A stretch of DNA of 64,000 bases from Arthrobacter_B sp038069765 (lineage in GTDB: Bacteria > Actinomycetota > Actinomycetes > Actinomycetales > Micrococcaceae): assembly GCF_038069765.1 (NCBI RefSeq), contig NZ_JBBPFS010000004.1, forward strand, positions 62,001 through 126,000, given 5' to 3'. Below are positions 51,105-63,151 of the stretch, in pieces (within the stretch, counting starts at the first letter, position 1; each line of letters opens with the position of its first letter). The notes beneath the pieces are model-generated. The model saw nothing but the letters and a program-made list of their open reading frames with translations, was not told where the DNA came from and made no database searches. A program made the translations under genes and the position numbers.

Positions 51105-52232
51105 CCCGCGCTTGTAGAAGGGGAGGGCGACAACCTCGAAAGGTTCGGGCTTGCCGCGGAGGTCCACCTCTACCGCAGTGCCCGGCTCGGCAAAGGCGGC
51201 GTCAACATAGGCGAGGGCAATCGGGTAGCCGAGAGTGGGGCTCGGGGCACCGGAGGTGACTTCACCGACCGCTGCACCGTCCTTCAGCACCGGGTAGTGC
51301 GAGCGGCCGGCGCGGCGGCCGGACCCCTTGAGGCCGACCAGACGGCGGGCCGGAGCCTGCTGCTTCTTGGCTTCCAGGGCGGCGCGGCCCACAAAGTCGC
51401 CCTCCTTGGACAGCGCGACGACGGGGCCGAGACCGGCAGCGTAGGGATCCAGCTCAAGGGAGAGCTCATTGCCGTACAGCGGCATTCCCGCTTCCAGCCG
51501 AAGCGAATCCCGGCAGGCCAGGCCGGCGGGAATCAGGCCCGAGTCCGCACCGGCGGTGAGCAGCGCGCCCCAGAGGGCGGCGGCGTCGTCGTTCGGAACG
51601 TAAATCTCGAACCCGTCCTCGCCCGTGTAGCCGGTGCGCGCGAGCAGCAGGTTGAGCGTGCGCTCCCCCGCCTCTTCCGCCACAACGAGGTCCACGGTGT
51701 CCGCCGCGTAGTACTTCATGCCGGTCACCTTCTCCGCCTGTCCGTTCGAAACCAGGGAAAGGACGATGGCCTCGGCGTTCGGGCCCTGCACCGCCACCAG
51801 CGATGTGTCGGCTGAGGCGTCGTGTACCCGGACGTCAAAGCCCGACGCGCGGGCGGCCAGCTCGGCGGCCACCACCGGCGCGTTGCCGGCGTTGGGCACC
51901 ACCAGGAAGGAATCGTCGGCGAGGCGGTAGCTGATCAGGTCGTCGATGATCCCGCCGTCGGCGTTGGTGATCAGCGAGTACTTGGCCCGGCCCACCTTGA
52001 CTGCCGAGAGCTTGCCGACCAGGGCGTAGTCGAGGAAGGCACCGGCGTCGGGGCCGGTGACCTCCACTTCTCCCATGTGGGAGAGATCGAAAAGCCCGGC
52101 GGCGCTGCGGACGGCGCGGTGCTCGGCCAGTTCGGAGCTGTATTTCAGCGGCATCTGCCAGCCGCCGAAATCGGTGAAGGAGGCGCCGAGGCGTTTGTGC
52201 TCTTCATAGAGCGCGGTGAATTTCTCAGTCAT
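51099..52232 (-). CDS. gcvT: glycine cleavage system T protein (aminomethyltransferase)
   Basis: 377 residues. Folate-binding fold with the N-terminal FTDFGGWQMPLKYSSELAEHRAVR and LFDLSHMGEVEVTGPDA motifs and a C-terminal GEVTSGAPSPTLGYPIALAY. Releases ammonia from the aminomethyl-H protein and makes methylene-tetrahydrofolate. 19 bases downstream of gcvP. Confidence 0.97.
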   Translation of the reverse strand: MTEKFTALYEEHKRLGASFTDFGGWQMPLKYSSELAEHRAVRSAAGLFDLSHMGEVEVTGPDAGAFLDYALVGKLSAVKVGRAKYSLITNADGGIIDDLISYRLADDSFLVVPNAGNAPVVAAELAARASGFDVRVHDASADTSLVAVQGPNAEAIVLSLVSNGQAEKVTGMKYYAADTVDLVVAEEAGERTLNLLLARTGYTGEDGFEIYVPNDDAAALWGALLTAGADSGLIPAGLACRDSLRLEAGMPLYGNELSLELDPYAAGLGPVVALSKEGDFVGRAALEAKKQQAPARRLVGLKGSGRRAGRSHYPVLKDGAAVGEVTSGAPSPTLGYPIALAYVDAAFAEPGTAVEVDLRGKPEPFEVVALPFYKRGK

Positions 52233-52251
52233 GGTCGCGGTTCCTTGCGCT

Positions 52252-55152
<2,901 letters not shown>

Positions 55153-55204
55153 GAGGGGCTCCAGGAAAGTCAGACGGGGTACGCCAACGAATGTTGCGTC
55201 CTCC

Positions 55205-55472
55205 CCGCTCTGTATTGGACCTGAGAGATTCCGCGGGGATGGCCCCGCTTGCACCGTCGGTGAGCGGCGTGCCGGGGCACGCCAACTGCTTTCCAGAGTT
55301 GCCTCGCTGTGGCGGTACAGGGGCCTGAGAGATTCCCGGGGAGGGTTTGCTCCTACGGCGCCCGGCGGTGCAGTTTTGCTGTTGCAGCTGCAGTTGTTCG
55401 TTGCAGGTGCACTTGTTGCTGCAGCTGCAGCCGCGTTCGGCGGCTGCAGATCGCGGGACTCTCCCGCCACGG
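55205..55472 (-). ncRNA. tandem glycine riboswitch
   Basis: Two aptamers on the minus strand, each with ATCTCTCAGG (55324-55333 and 55220-55229), preceded by conserved GCGCCGTAGGAGCAA and CACCGACGGTGCAAGC, joined by a short linker that continues into GCGAGGCAACTCTGGAAAGC. Aptamer 1 starts with GGCGGGAGAG and contains an unusual 85-base insert (about 55365-55450) with 10-base palindromic arms. Leads into gcvP, and glycine binding should switch on the operon. Confidence 0.9.
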
Positions 55473-55799
55473 CTGATAAAGGCATATTCACTTGTGTATT
55501 TCCACCAGTGACCCTACCCTGCGGCAGGTGTCCCATCAAGAGAGTGACGGCCTCCGCTGCTTCTTTGACGGTCTTCTTCATCCCTGCCCTTCCGGCCGGA
55601 GTGCTGCTTCCCCTCGGGAGCCGGCGCGGACCCCCGCGCCGGAGAGATCCTGACGCCAAATTGACATCGTCCGCGCCCGGCTTCCAAACTTGATTGTCGG
55701 CGGTGGCGCCAACTTCACAGGTGAGCTCTATCAGAGATGCCCGTTCCGTCTGCGCGGGGCGTCACGTGCGCCGGCTGGTGCCTACTGAGAAAGAGCCCA
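55473..55799. other. divergent gap between riboswitch and cycA
   Basis: About 330 bases with no convincing gene. It must hold the promoters for the gcv operon and cycA. An inverted repeat GGCGCGG-ACCCC-CCGCGCC sits near 55623-55641; no promoter can be chosen with confidence. Confidence 0.4.
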
Positions 55800-57317
55800 A
55801 TGCCCGACCGTTTGTCCAGCCCAACACCCGCGCAATCCTCCCTGCCGTCCACCGGCACCTCCCCCGGAGGACCTCCGGCGTCCGGAACCCAAAGTTCTTC
55901 CGAGCCTGAGCTCTCCCGGTCCCTTTCCAACCGCCACATCCAACTCCTGGCGATCGGCGGGGCGATCGGCACCGGTCTGTTCATGGGGTCCGGAAAAACC
56001 ATTTCAGTGGCGGGCCCGTCCGTGATCTTCGTCTACATGATCATCGGTTTCATGCTCTTCTTCGTGATGCGCGCGATGGGCGAACTGCTGCTGTCCAACC
56101 TGAAGTACAAGTCCTTCAGCGACTTCTCCGCGGACCTGCTGGGTCCGTGGGCGGGATTCTTCACCGGGTGGACCTACTGGTTCTGCTGGGTGGTGACGGG
56201 AATAGCTGATGTGGTGGCCATCTCCCACTACGTCACGTTCTGGTGGGCCGATGCTCCGCTGTGGATTCCTGCGCTGGCCTGCATCCTGGTGCTGCTGGCC
56301 CTGAACCTGCCCAGCGTGAAGGCGTTCGGCGAGGCAGAGTTCTGGTTCGCCCTGATCAAGATCCTGGCCATTGTCACCCTCATTGTGGTGGGTCTGGTGA
56401 TGATCTTTACCCGCTTCGAGTCCGGAAACAACGACGTAGCCGGCTTTGACAACCTCTGGGCGCACGGCGGGCTCTTCCCGACCGGGCCGATGGGCTTCGT
56501 GGCCGGATTCCAGATCGCGGTGTTCGCCTTTGTGGGCATTGAACTGGTGGGCACGGCAGCCGCCGAAACCAAGGACCCCGAAAAGAACCTGCCGCGGGCC
56601 ATCAACTCCATTCCGCTGCGCATCATGCTCTTCTACGTCGGCGCCCTGGCGGTGTTGATTTCGGTGGTTCCCTGGGATGAATTCAGCGCCGACGAAAGCC
56701 CCTTCGTGGGCATGTTCGCCCTCGCCGGACTGGGCGCGGCAGCCGCCGTCGTGAACTTCGTGGTCCTGACTTCCGCCGCCTCTTCAGCGAACTCGGGGAT
56801 ATATTCCACTTCACGCATGGTTTTCGGCTTGGCGCACGACGGCGATGCCCCCAAGGCGTTTGGCCGCCTCTCCCGCCGCAAGGTGCCGCAGAACGCCCTC
56901 TTCTTCTCCTGCACCTTCCTGCTTGCCGGAGTAGTGCTGCTGTACGCGGGCGAGTCCGTCAGCGCAGCCTTCACCCTGGTCAGCACCATCTCGGCACTGT
57001 GCTTCATGTTCGTGTGGACCATCATTCTGGTGAGCTACCTGGTGTACCGCCGCCGGCGGCCGCACCTCCACGAGAAGTCGACGTTCAAAATGCCCGGCGG
57101 CGTGGTGATGGTCTACGTGGTGCTTGCCTTCTTCGCCTTCATCATCTGGGCGCTCACCACACAGGCGGACACCCTGCAGGCACTGCTCGTCACCCCGATC
57201 TGGTTTGTCCTGCTGGGCGCGGTCTACGCCTTCCTGCGCCGGACTCCGCTGCACCAGGCGCGGGTGGCCGAGCACAAGGCCATGGTCGCGGCGGAACGGG
57301 CCGAGCTGGTTCGCTGA
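55800..57317 (+). CDS. cycA: APC-family D-serine/D-alanine/glycine permease
   Basis: 505 residues, twelve helices. Opening motif NRHIQLLAIGGAIGTGLFMGSG and VAGFQIAVFAFVGIELVGTAAAETKDPEKNLPRAIN are typical of CycA-like amino acid permeases. ATG at 55800; upstream in-frame codons look untranslated. Divergent from the gcv operon, which fits glycine uptake beside glycine breakdown; substrate assignment rests on that and the family. Confidence 0.88.
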   Translation: MPDRLSSPTPAQSSLPSTGTSPGGPPASGTQSSSEPELSRSLSNRHIQLLAIGGAIGTGLFMGSGKTISVAGPSVIFVYMIIGFMLFFVMRAMGELLLSNLKYKSFSDFSADLLGPWAGFFTGWTYWFCWVVTGIADVVAISHYVTFWWADAPLWIPALACILVLLALNLPSVKAFGEAEFWFALIKILAIVTLIVVGLVMIFTRFESGNNDVAGFDNLWAHGGLFPTGPMGFVAGFQIAVFAFVGIELVGTAAAETKDPEKNLPRAINSIPLRIMLFYVGALAVLISVVPWDEFSADESPFVGMFALAGLGAAAAVVNFVVLTSAASSANSGIYSTSRMVFGLAHDGDAPKAFGRLSRRKVPQNALFFSCTFLLAGVVLLYAGESVSAAFTLVSTISALCFMFVWTIILVSYLVYRRRRPHLHEKSTFKMPGGVVMVYVVLAFFAFIIWALTTQADTLQALLVTPIWFVLLGAVYAFLRRTPLHQARVAEHKAMVAAERAELVR

Positions 57318-57599
57318 CAGCGACGCGCTTCAGCCACGGGTAAAGGCGAGGTAGCGGCGGGCGGATTCCTGCACGATGCGGTCTGCGCCGCGGGAAATGA
57401 TCCGGCCTTGATCAGCAGCGGGCGCTGACCGATGGCGAAGGCACGTTCGCACCCGATGCCGAGCACGCCCGGCCCCTGCGCATGCATGCTGCCACGGTGC
57501 GAGGGGGCCCGGCAGCGTGGCCAGAGTGGTCCAGGCCTGGCCCGTTGCCGGCACGGAGCACCGGCGCCGCCGGGATCCGGGACAACACGTGGCATGTCC
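57318..57599 (-). pseudogene. possible degraded gene remnant
   Basis: Minus-strand frames show protein-like segments in two different phases (GVLGIGCERAFAIGQRPLLI, then GADRIVQESARRYLAFTRG and a stop), as if a frameshift split an old gene end. No family recognised. The rest of the gap holds nothing I can name. Confidence 0.25.
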
Positions 57600-58199
57600 C
57601 TAATAGACCACGGTTCCGGTGCTGCTGACAGTGCTGCCGGACAAGGCCGGCTTGTCGCTCGCCTCAACTTGGATTCCCAGGCTGTGGAGCGGAGTCTCGA
57701 GGGCCGCAGCGAGGTTCGGCACCACCGTCCCCTGGATCCGGTCCAGCACCGTCCTGATATCGGCGCGGGCATTGACCGTCACTTTCAGCGTCAGATCGGG
57801 TTCCTCGGCGTCTCCGCGCAGCAGCACCGTGGATCCCACCACTCCCGGGATCTGCTCGGTGTCATGCTGCACGGCGGCCGCCAGGACCGAGGGGTCGCAG
57901 ACCGTGATGCCGCGGGCGGCGTCCTCCTGCAGCCGAAACGGTCCGGCGGCAAGCCTGCGCGGAATCTGCGCCAGTATCCACCAAAGGCCAAGCAGGCCCA
58001 GCAGCAGTCCGGCCGTCAGCGCGATGACCGGAGCGTAGTCCGGGCCGGTGACAGCTTCGGGCGGTCCGCTCAGGACCGGATCCGCTGCCGGGCCCGCCGT
58101 GCCGGTGGCCAGCAGCAGGGCCCAGATGCCCGCTGCCAGGCAGAGCAGGCCGAGCACGGTCAGCCAAACGCGGTTGGCGGTGCCGGGGTGCTGGCGCAT
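57600..58199 (-). CDS. AmaP-like membrane anchor of Asp23
   Basis: 199 residues. Two N-terminal helices (WLTVLGLLCLAAGIWALLLA and VIALTAGLLLGLLGLWWILA) and a C-terminal soluble domain. In Firmicutes AmaP tethers Asp23 to the membrane; here it is the last gene of the Asp23/DUF2273/DUF6286 cluster, 39 bases after the DUF6286 stop. Assignment rests on architecture and context. Confidence 0.65.
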   Translation of the reverse strand: MRQHPGTANRVWLTVLGLLCLAAGIWALLLATGTAGPAADPVLSGPPEAVTGPDYAPVIALTAGLLLGLLGLWWILAQIPRRLAAGPFRLQEDAARGITVCDPSVLAAAVQHDTEQIPGVVGSTVLLRGDAEEPDLTLKVTVNARADIRTVLDRIQGTVVPNLAAALETPLHSLGIQVEASDKPALSGSTVSSTGTVVY

Positions 58200-58238
58200 G
58201 ATGATCCCTTTCGCCCTGAATGTTCGCCCGAACAGCTT

Positions 58239-58805
58239 TTAACTGCTGGACCGGATGGACACGGAGATGGCCGGAACCGGGTCCAGCCCCGAGGCCTGGA
58301 GCCGGGACCGCACGCCGTCCGTGACCCAGTGCTGCAGATCGGCAGTATCCCGCAGTGCGGTATTGACGGTTACCCTGACCTCCCGGTCCGTCGCCGTCGC
58401 CGACGCCGATGACACACCGTCGATGTGTTCGCAGGTGGCTGCGGCCAGGCGGGCGACGGCCCGGCGGGACATCACGGCCCGGCTTTCCCCCGTGACCTCC
58501 CGGGTGGGCTCCAGCCGCAGGGGCAGTGAATGGAACTGTCCGGGGATGAGCGCGGCCAGCAGCAGAACCAGCCCGAGGACCACGAGGACGCTGCCAGCTA
58601 TCCAGCTTTCCGTACTGTTCCAGCTCAGCTCCGCCAGCCAATCGGAGACAGCGGTGAAGAAAGCCGGCCACCGGCCCTGGGTCAGCCGGGCAACTGCCGC
58701 CCAGACCAGCAGCACTCCCGCAGCCAGCAGGACAAGCCCGCAGATGATGGCCGGCACGGCGCGGCTCGGCCGCGGACGCAGGGCCACGGGCGGCCCCCCG
58801 TTCAC
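58239..58805 (-). CDS. DUF6286 membrane protein
   Basis: 188 residues: an N-terminal helix (AIICGLVLLAAGVLLVWAAVARL), a second (IAGSVLVVLGLVLLLAALIPG), then a soluble alpha/beta domain (VRVTVNTALRDTADLQHWVTDGVRSRL). Actinobacterial partner of Asp23-like proteins. Start overlaps the preceding Asp23 stop by four bases. Confidence 0.75.
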   Translation of the reverse strand: MNGGPPVALRPRPSRAVPAIICGLVLLAAGVLLVWAAVARLTQGRWPAFFTAVSDWLAELSWNSTESWIAGSVLVVLGLVLLLAALIPGQFHSLPLRLEPTREVTGESRAVMSRRAVARLAAATCEHIDGVSSASATATDREVRVTVNTALRDTADLQHWVTDGVRSRLQASGLDPVPAISVSIRSSS

Positions 58806-59221
58806 TTCAGCCTCCGGCGGCCGTCTGCCGGCTCCTCGGGCCGCAGCCAGGAAACGGTGACATCCACCTGGCGCACCTCCACCCCGGTCAACTCCGTAAT
58901 CCGGCCCGACATCCGGTCCCGCAGCTGGTCAGCGAGCTGGCGGAGCGGTGCCGGATAGGGAAGGCCCACCTCAACCTTCAGCGATGCGACATTACCGGCC
59001 AGCTCGACGTCGGCCTGCGGACGCGCAGAGAGGTCCGCCTGCGCACCGATGCCCAGGAACCCTCCGGTGCTGCCGCCGACGCGGGTCTCATCCTTCGCGA
59101 CCTGGCCGGCGATCTTCTCAAGGACCTTCCGGGACAACACGGTGGTGCCCCGGTCCCCCACTTCCCGGCGGGGCTGTCTGGGCGCCGGCGGCCGGGCACC
59201 TTCGATTCCGGGTGCACTCAT
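58802..59221 (-). CDS. Asp23/Gls24 family envelope stress protein (short copy)
   Basis: 139 residues. Asp23 domain: TTVLSRKVLEKIAGQVAKDE, SLKVEVGLPYPAPLRQLADQLRDRM and GVEVRQVDVTVSWL. Cytosolic, usually membrane-associated through AmaP. Start ATG overlaps the DUF2273 stop (ATGA). Confidence 0.88.
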   Translation of the reverse strand: MSAPGIEGARPPAPRQPRREVGDRGTTVLSRKVLEKIAGQVAKDETRVGGSTGGFLGIGAQADLSARPQADVELAGNVASLKVEVGLPYPAPLRQLADQLRDRMSGRITELTGVEVRQVDVTVSWLRPEEPADGRRRLK

Positions 59222-59397
59222 CTGCTCGACGCTCTGCCGAACATGGATTGAAGGTCAAGTTTGCCGTCGGCAGCCAATCCCACCAGCAGCCCGATCAAAC
59301 CGAACAGCACAGCCAGCAGGAAGGCATACCAACCGCCGAATGCCAGCACGATCCCCAGGACCAGGCCAACCGCCAAGCACCATTTTGTTGCGGACAT
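59218..59397 (-). CDS. DUF2273-like small membrane protein
   Basis: 59 residues with two hydrophobic segments (WCLAVGLVLGIVLAFGGWYAFLLAVLFGLIGLLVGLAA) and a polar end, matching the small DUF2273 partners of Asp23. AAGGAGG lies upstream of the ATG at 59397. Its stop overlaps the next gene's start, so the two are coupled. Confidence 0.8.
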   Translation of the reverse strand: MSATKWCLAVGLVLGIVLAFGGWYAFLLAVLFGLIGLLVGLAADGKLDLQSMFGRASSR

Positions 59398-59472
59398 GAG
59401 GTCCTCCTTCAGTAGATTGCCGCCGCGCGATCCGCCGCGGTAAGGCAGTATTTTTTTGCTCTTCCAACGGCC

Positions 59473-60033
59473 TTATTCCAGCCGGCCCGACGGCTGCTTC
59501 GGAGCCGAAGCGTCCTCGTCGCCGGCGTCGTCGTCGGGCAGGTGCACGTCGGTGACATTGACGTTCACCTCCAGCACTTCCAACCCGGTGGCGTTCTCCA
59601 CCGAGCGGATGACGTTGCGGCGGATGCTCTGGCTGACCTCGACGATCGAATAGCCGTACTCGACCACGATGCTCACATCAACCGCTGCCTGCCGTTCCCC
59701 CTTTTCCACGCTGACACCGTTGCTGGCGTTGGTTTGGGAGCCGGGGATGCGCTCGGTCATCGAGTTGAAGGCCCGGCGCGCCGCGTTGCCCATCGCATAG
59801 ACCCCCGGCACCTCCCGCGTGGCCATTCCCGCCAGCTTCTGAACCACGGTTTCCTCGATGGTGGTGTCACCGTGCGGAGTATGCAGCGGGCCCGACTTCC
59901 TTACCGGTTCCGTGCCGCTGGAGCCGATCACGGGGCTGGCCGCCACGCTCCCGGTGTTTCCGCCGGGCGGGCTGGGCTGCGGCTTCGACACCGAACCGGC
60001 GGATGGTCCGGACGGTTTCTGGGCATCTGCCAT
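59473..60033 (-). CDS. Asp23/Gls24 family envelope stress protein (long copy)
   Basis: 186 residues. A disordered Pro/Ser/Gly-rich N-terminus, then the Asp23 core (TTIEETVVQKLAGMATREVPGVYAMG, VDVSIVVEYGYSIVEVSQSIRRN, GLEVLEVNVNVTDVHL). I chose the ATG at 60033 because AGGAG lies nine bases upstream; the ATG at 60042 touches that RBS. First gene of the five-gene cluster; divergent from the ECF sigma gene. Confidence 0.88.
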   Translation of the reverse strand: MADAQKPSGPSAGSVSKPQPSPPGGNTGSVAASPVIGSSGTEPVRKSGPLHTPHGDTTIEETVVQKLAGMATREVPGVYAMGNAARRAFNSMTERIPGSQTNASNGVSVEKGERQAAVDVSIVVEYGYSIVEVSQSIRRNVIRSVENATGLEVLEVNVNVTDVHLPDDDAGDEDASAPKQPSGRLE

Positions 60034-60241
60034 GTCACTCATCTCCTGCTCGGAACCGGCCCCCGGAGGGGCGGCATGAAGGTTCGGATACGCCGTTAAT
60101 GACGCTCTCCGCGGGCAATCGTCACGCCGAACGGCAAAGTTGCCGCTCTCCGGCTGCGCGTGGCCCCGGACTGTTCCGCAGGGCCGGGGCGTCTGCGATA
60201 TTGGAGACGGGCCGGCGCCCGCCGGACCGGACAGGGGCGCC

Positions 60242-60874
60242 ATGGCCACGGCCGAATCGCCGGAAGAGTCCGGCGTCTTTCCGCAGTCCAGCCCGGCATG
60301 GCCCGGGCCGGACCTTCCTCCGGGGACCCTGGACGAGGCCACCATCGTGGCACGGGCCCAGGACGGTGACCTGACCGCTTTCGAGCATCTGGTGGAGAGG
60401 TACCAGGGGCGGCTTTTCCGGCTGGCTTACCGAATGCTCAATGACCGGGGCGAAGCCGAGGACGTAGTTCAGGACACCTTGACCGCCGGTTGGCGCGCTC
60501 TCCCCGGCCTGGACCGGTCCGGAGCTTTTGGCGGCTGGGTCTACCGGACGGCGACCAACCGCTGCCTTGATGTCCTCCGCCGCCGTTCGGCCCACCCGGA
60601 AGCCAGCATGGATCCGGCCGGACTGTGGCCGTCGCTTGCGGTGCAGTCCGCAGACCCGCACCGCACCGCGGAGATCGCGGCGGAGTTCGAATGCCTCACC
60701 CGCGCGCTGGCGGAGCTGCCGCCGGGCCAGCGTGCGTGCTGGCTCCTGCGCGAACTCCACGATCAGAGTTATGCCGAAATCGGCTCCGCACTGGGGATCA
60801 GCCCCGTTTCCGTGCGCGGGCAGCTGGCACGCGCCCGGGAGAAACTGGCCGAGGCAATGATCCAATGGCACTAG
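60242..60874 (+). CDS. ECF-family RNA polymerase sigma factor
   Basis: 210 residues. Region 2 (DLTAFEHLVERYQGRLFRLAYRMLNDRGEAEDVVQDTLTAGWRAL) and region 4 (LPPGQRACWLLRELHDQSYAEIGSALGISPVSVRGQLARAREKL). ATG at 60242 with AGGGG upstream. Divergent from the Asp23 cluster and overlapping the next gene by ten bases, so it probably drives the Asp23 cluster and is controlled by the following protein. Confidence 0.92.
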   Translation: MATAESPEESGVFPQSSPAWPGPDLPPGTLDEATIVARAQDGDLTAFEHLVERYQGRLFRLAYRMLNDRGEAEDVVQDTLTAGWRALPGLDRSGAFGGWVYRTATNRCLDVLRRRSAHPEASMDPAGLWPSLAVQSADPHRTAEIAAEFECLTRALAELPPGQRACWLLRELHDQSYAEIGSALGISPVSVRGQLARAREKLAEAMIQWH

Positions 60875-61425
60875 AGAACCAGCTTCCCCCTCCGGCCTGC
60901 GGACGCAGCCTCGCCCGGATCTGGCAGGACGCGGGCCGCCCGCCGGATCCGCATACCCTGGCCTGTCCGGACTGCCGCCGGGCCCGGAGCCGGCTGCAGA
61001 CGCTGCACGCCGCCACCGTGAAACTGCGGGAACAGGACCTGAGACACCCGGCGTTCCGTCCGCCCCGCGGCATCAAACAAGCTGTCCTGGCCGAGGCCGG
61101 CGCCCAGGTACGGCACGGAGCGCGGCTTCCGCTGACGGGAACTCCGGACGGAACCGTGGAAATCAGCGAATACGACCTCGCCGCCGTCGTCCGTGAGGCC
61201 GCCGGCACCGTGGGCGGTGTCCGCGCCCGCCGCTGCCGGGTGGACCTGGTCCCCGGTACCGGCTCCGGACTGCGAATCCACTTACGGACCGCCGTGGCGC
61301 CCGGCGTGGACATCTGCCGCGCCATGGACTTCCTGCGCCGAAGAATCCGCGCCGCAGTAGCTGTTTCCGTGGGGGTCCTTCCGCACACAGTCCATCTGAC
61401 GGTGGAGGATCTGTACGACGACTGA
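60865..61425 (+). CDS. zinc-finger anti-sigma-like protein fused to an Asp23-like domain
   Basis: 186 residues. The N-terminus carries H30-x3-C34-x2-C37 (PHTLACPDC) with Cys12 before it, the ZAS-type anti-sigma zinc motif. The C-terminal 85 residues (VEISEYDLAAVVREAAGTVGGVRARRCRVDL, later VAPGVDICRAMDFLRRRIRAAVAVSVGVLPHTVHLTVEDL) follow the Asp23 strand-helix pattern. No transmembrane helix. Likely the cytosolic anti-sigma factor of the neighbouring ECF sigma; zinc binding is inferred. Confidence 0.75.
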   Translation: MALENQLPPPACGRSLARIWQDAGRPPDPHTLACPDCRRARSRLQTLHAATVKLREQDLRHPAFRPPRGIKQAVLAEAGAQVRHGARLPLTGTPDGTVEISEYDLAAVVREAAGTVGGVRARRCRVDLVPGTGSGLRIHLRTAVAPGVDICRAMDFLRRRIRAAVAVSVGVLPHTVHLTVEDLYDD

Positions 61426-61543
61426 GCAGCGAAAGGCTCCTGTTCCGGAGCCCGGCCGCCCGGCCGCTCGGCGCCGGTGTAAACTGCCTTCCACTCGGTG
61501 CCGGCCGGTACCCTCAGTTCAGTTTGATCCAGGGAGATGCACG

Positions 61544-63142
61544 ATGGCCGTAGAAGTAAGCGACATGTCCCCGGCGGAGGGGGCCGAAGAGATCCTGACA
61601 CCCGAGGCGTTGGCGTTCATTGAGGAGCTGCACCGGCGCTTTAAGGCAACCCGGGACGAGCTGCTGGGGGCCCGCGTCGAACGCCGCAGCCGTATCGCGG
61701 CAGGAGAGAGCCTGGATTTCCTGCCTGAAACCGCCGGCGTCCGCGCGGGCGACTGGACCGTGGCGCAGGCCCCGGCCGCCCTGGCGGACCGCAGAGTTGA
61801 GATGACGGGCCCCGCGTCACCGGCCAAGATGGCCATCAATGCGCTGAACTCCGGCGCGAAGGTATGGCTGGCCGACCTGGAGGACGCCCATACTCCCAAC
61901 TGGCACAATGTTGTGGACGCGCAGGTCAATTTGTACCGAGCCTCGCGCGGAAACCTGTCCTTCACCAGCGGCGAGGGTAAGCAGTATTCGCTTCGCGAGG
62001 ACGTCCCGCTGGCCGTAATGGTGGTCCGCCCCCGCGGCTGGCACCTCCCGGAGAAGCATGTGATGATCGACGGCGAACCGGCCGTGGGCGCATTGGTGGA
62101 CTTTGGGCTCCATTTCTTCGCGAACGCGAAGCAGCTGCTCAACAACGGCCAGGGGCCGTACTACTACCTGCCCAAGATGGAGAGCCATCTGGAGGCCCGC
62201 CTCTGGAACGACGTATTTACCTTTGCGGAGGACTACCTGGGCGTGCCGCCGGGCAGTATCCGCGCCACCGTGCTGATCGAGACCATTCCAGCCGCCTTTG
62301 AAATGGATGAAATCCTCTACGAGCTGCGCGACCACGCTTCGGGCCTGAACGCCGGCCGCTGGGACTACCTGTTCAGCATGATCAAGGTGTTCCGCGACGC
62401 CGGCAAGGATTTCCTGCTCCCCGACCGCGCCGATGTCGCCATGACAGCACCGTTCATGCGCGCCTACACCGAGCTGCTGGTGAAGACCTGCCACCGGCGC
62501 GGGGCCTTCGCCATGGGCGGGATGGCTGCCTTCATTCCCAACCGCAGGGAACCCGAGACCACCGCCAAAGCGTTCGAGAAGGTCACCGCAGACAAGACCC
62601 GTGAAGCCAGGGACGGCTTTGACGGCTCGTGGGTGGCCCACCCGGACATGGTGGACACCTGCCGCGGGGTTTTCGATTCCATCCTGGGGGACAAACCCAA
62701 CCAGGTGGACCGGCAGCGCGACGACGTCTCGGTGACGGCCCGGGATCTTCTGGACGTCAGCACGGCCGGCGGGTCCGTCACCGAGGCCGGGCTGCGGTCC
62801 AACCTCTACGTGGCAGTGGCCTACACCGCGGTGTGGCTCTCCGGCAACGGCGCGGTGGCCATCCACAACCTGATGGAGGACGCCGCCACCGCTGAGATCT
62901 CGCGCTCCCAGGTGTGGCAGCAGGTGCGCAATGCCGTTGTCCTGGAGGACACCGGCACAACGGTGACAAAGGAACTGGTGGAGCGGATCCTTGCCGAAGA
63001 AACCGAGCGGCTGCGCGGCGAGGTCCCCGAAGATATGTTCGCCCGCTACTACGCTCCGGCCAGCCGGCTGATCGCCGACATCAGTCTCTCGGAGGAGTAC
63101 GTCGATTTCCTGACGCTTCCGGCGTACGACCTGATCGACTGA
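61544..63142 (+). CDS. aceB: malate synthase A
   Basis: 532 residues. Makes malate from glyoxylate and acetyl-CoA. Motifs: WLADLEDAHTPNWHNVVDAQ, catalytic Arg in VVRPRGWHLPE, and LIETIPAAFEMDEILYELRDHASGLNAGRWDYLFS with the metal-ligand Glu and Asp. No isocitrate lyase gene is visible in this window. The gap before it has no hairpin of note; the RBS is AGGGAGA. Confidence 0.96.
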   Translation: MAVEVSDMSPAEGAEEILTPEALAFIEELHRRFKATRDELLGARVERRSRIAAGESLDFLPETAGVRAGDWTVAQAPAALADRRVEMTGPASPAKMAINALNSGAKVWLADLEDAHTPNWHNVVDAQVNLYRASRGNLSFTSGEGKQYSLREDVPLAVMVVRPRGWHLPEKHVMIDGEPAVGALVDFGLHFFANAKQLLNNGQGPYYYLPKMESHLEARLWNDVFTFAEDYLGVPPGSIRATVLIETIPAAFEMDEILYELRDHASGLNAGRWDYLFSMIKVFRDAGKDFLLPDRADVAMTAPFMRAYTELLVKTCHRRGAFAMGGMAAFIPNRREPETTAKAFEKVTADKTREARDGFDGSWVAHPDMVDTCRGVFDSILGDKPNQVDRQRDDVSVTARDLLDVSTAGGSVTEAGLRSNLYVAVAYTAVWLSGNGAVAIHNLMEDAATAEISRSQVWQQVRNAVVLEDTGTTVTKELVERILAEETERLRGEVPEDMFARYYAPASRLIADISLSEEYVDFLTLPAYDLID

Positions 63143-63151
63143 GGGCCGCTG

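Noticed and set aside
55473..55659. Upstream extension of gcvP frame with several Met codons
   Set aside because: Covers the riboswitch and its leader; conserved RNA explains the sequence better.
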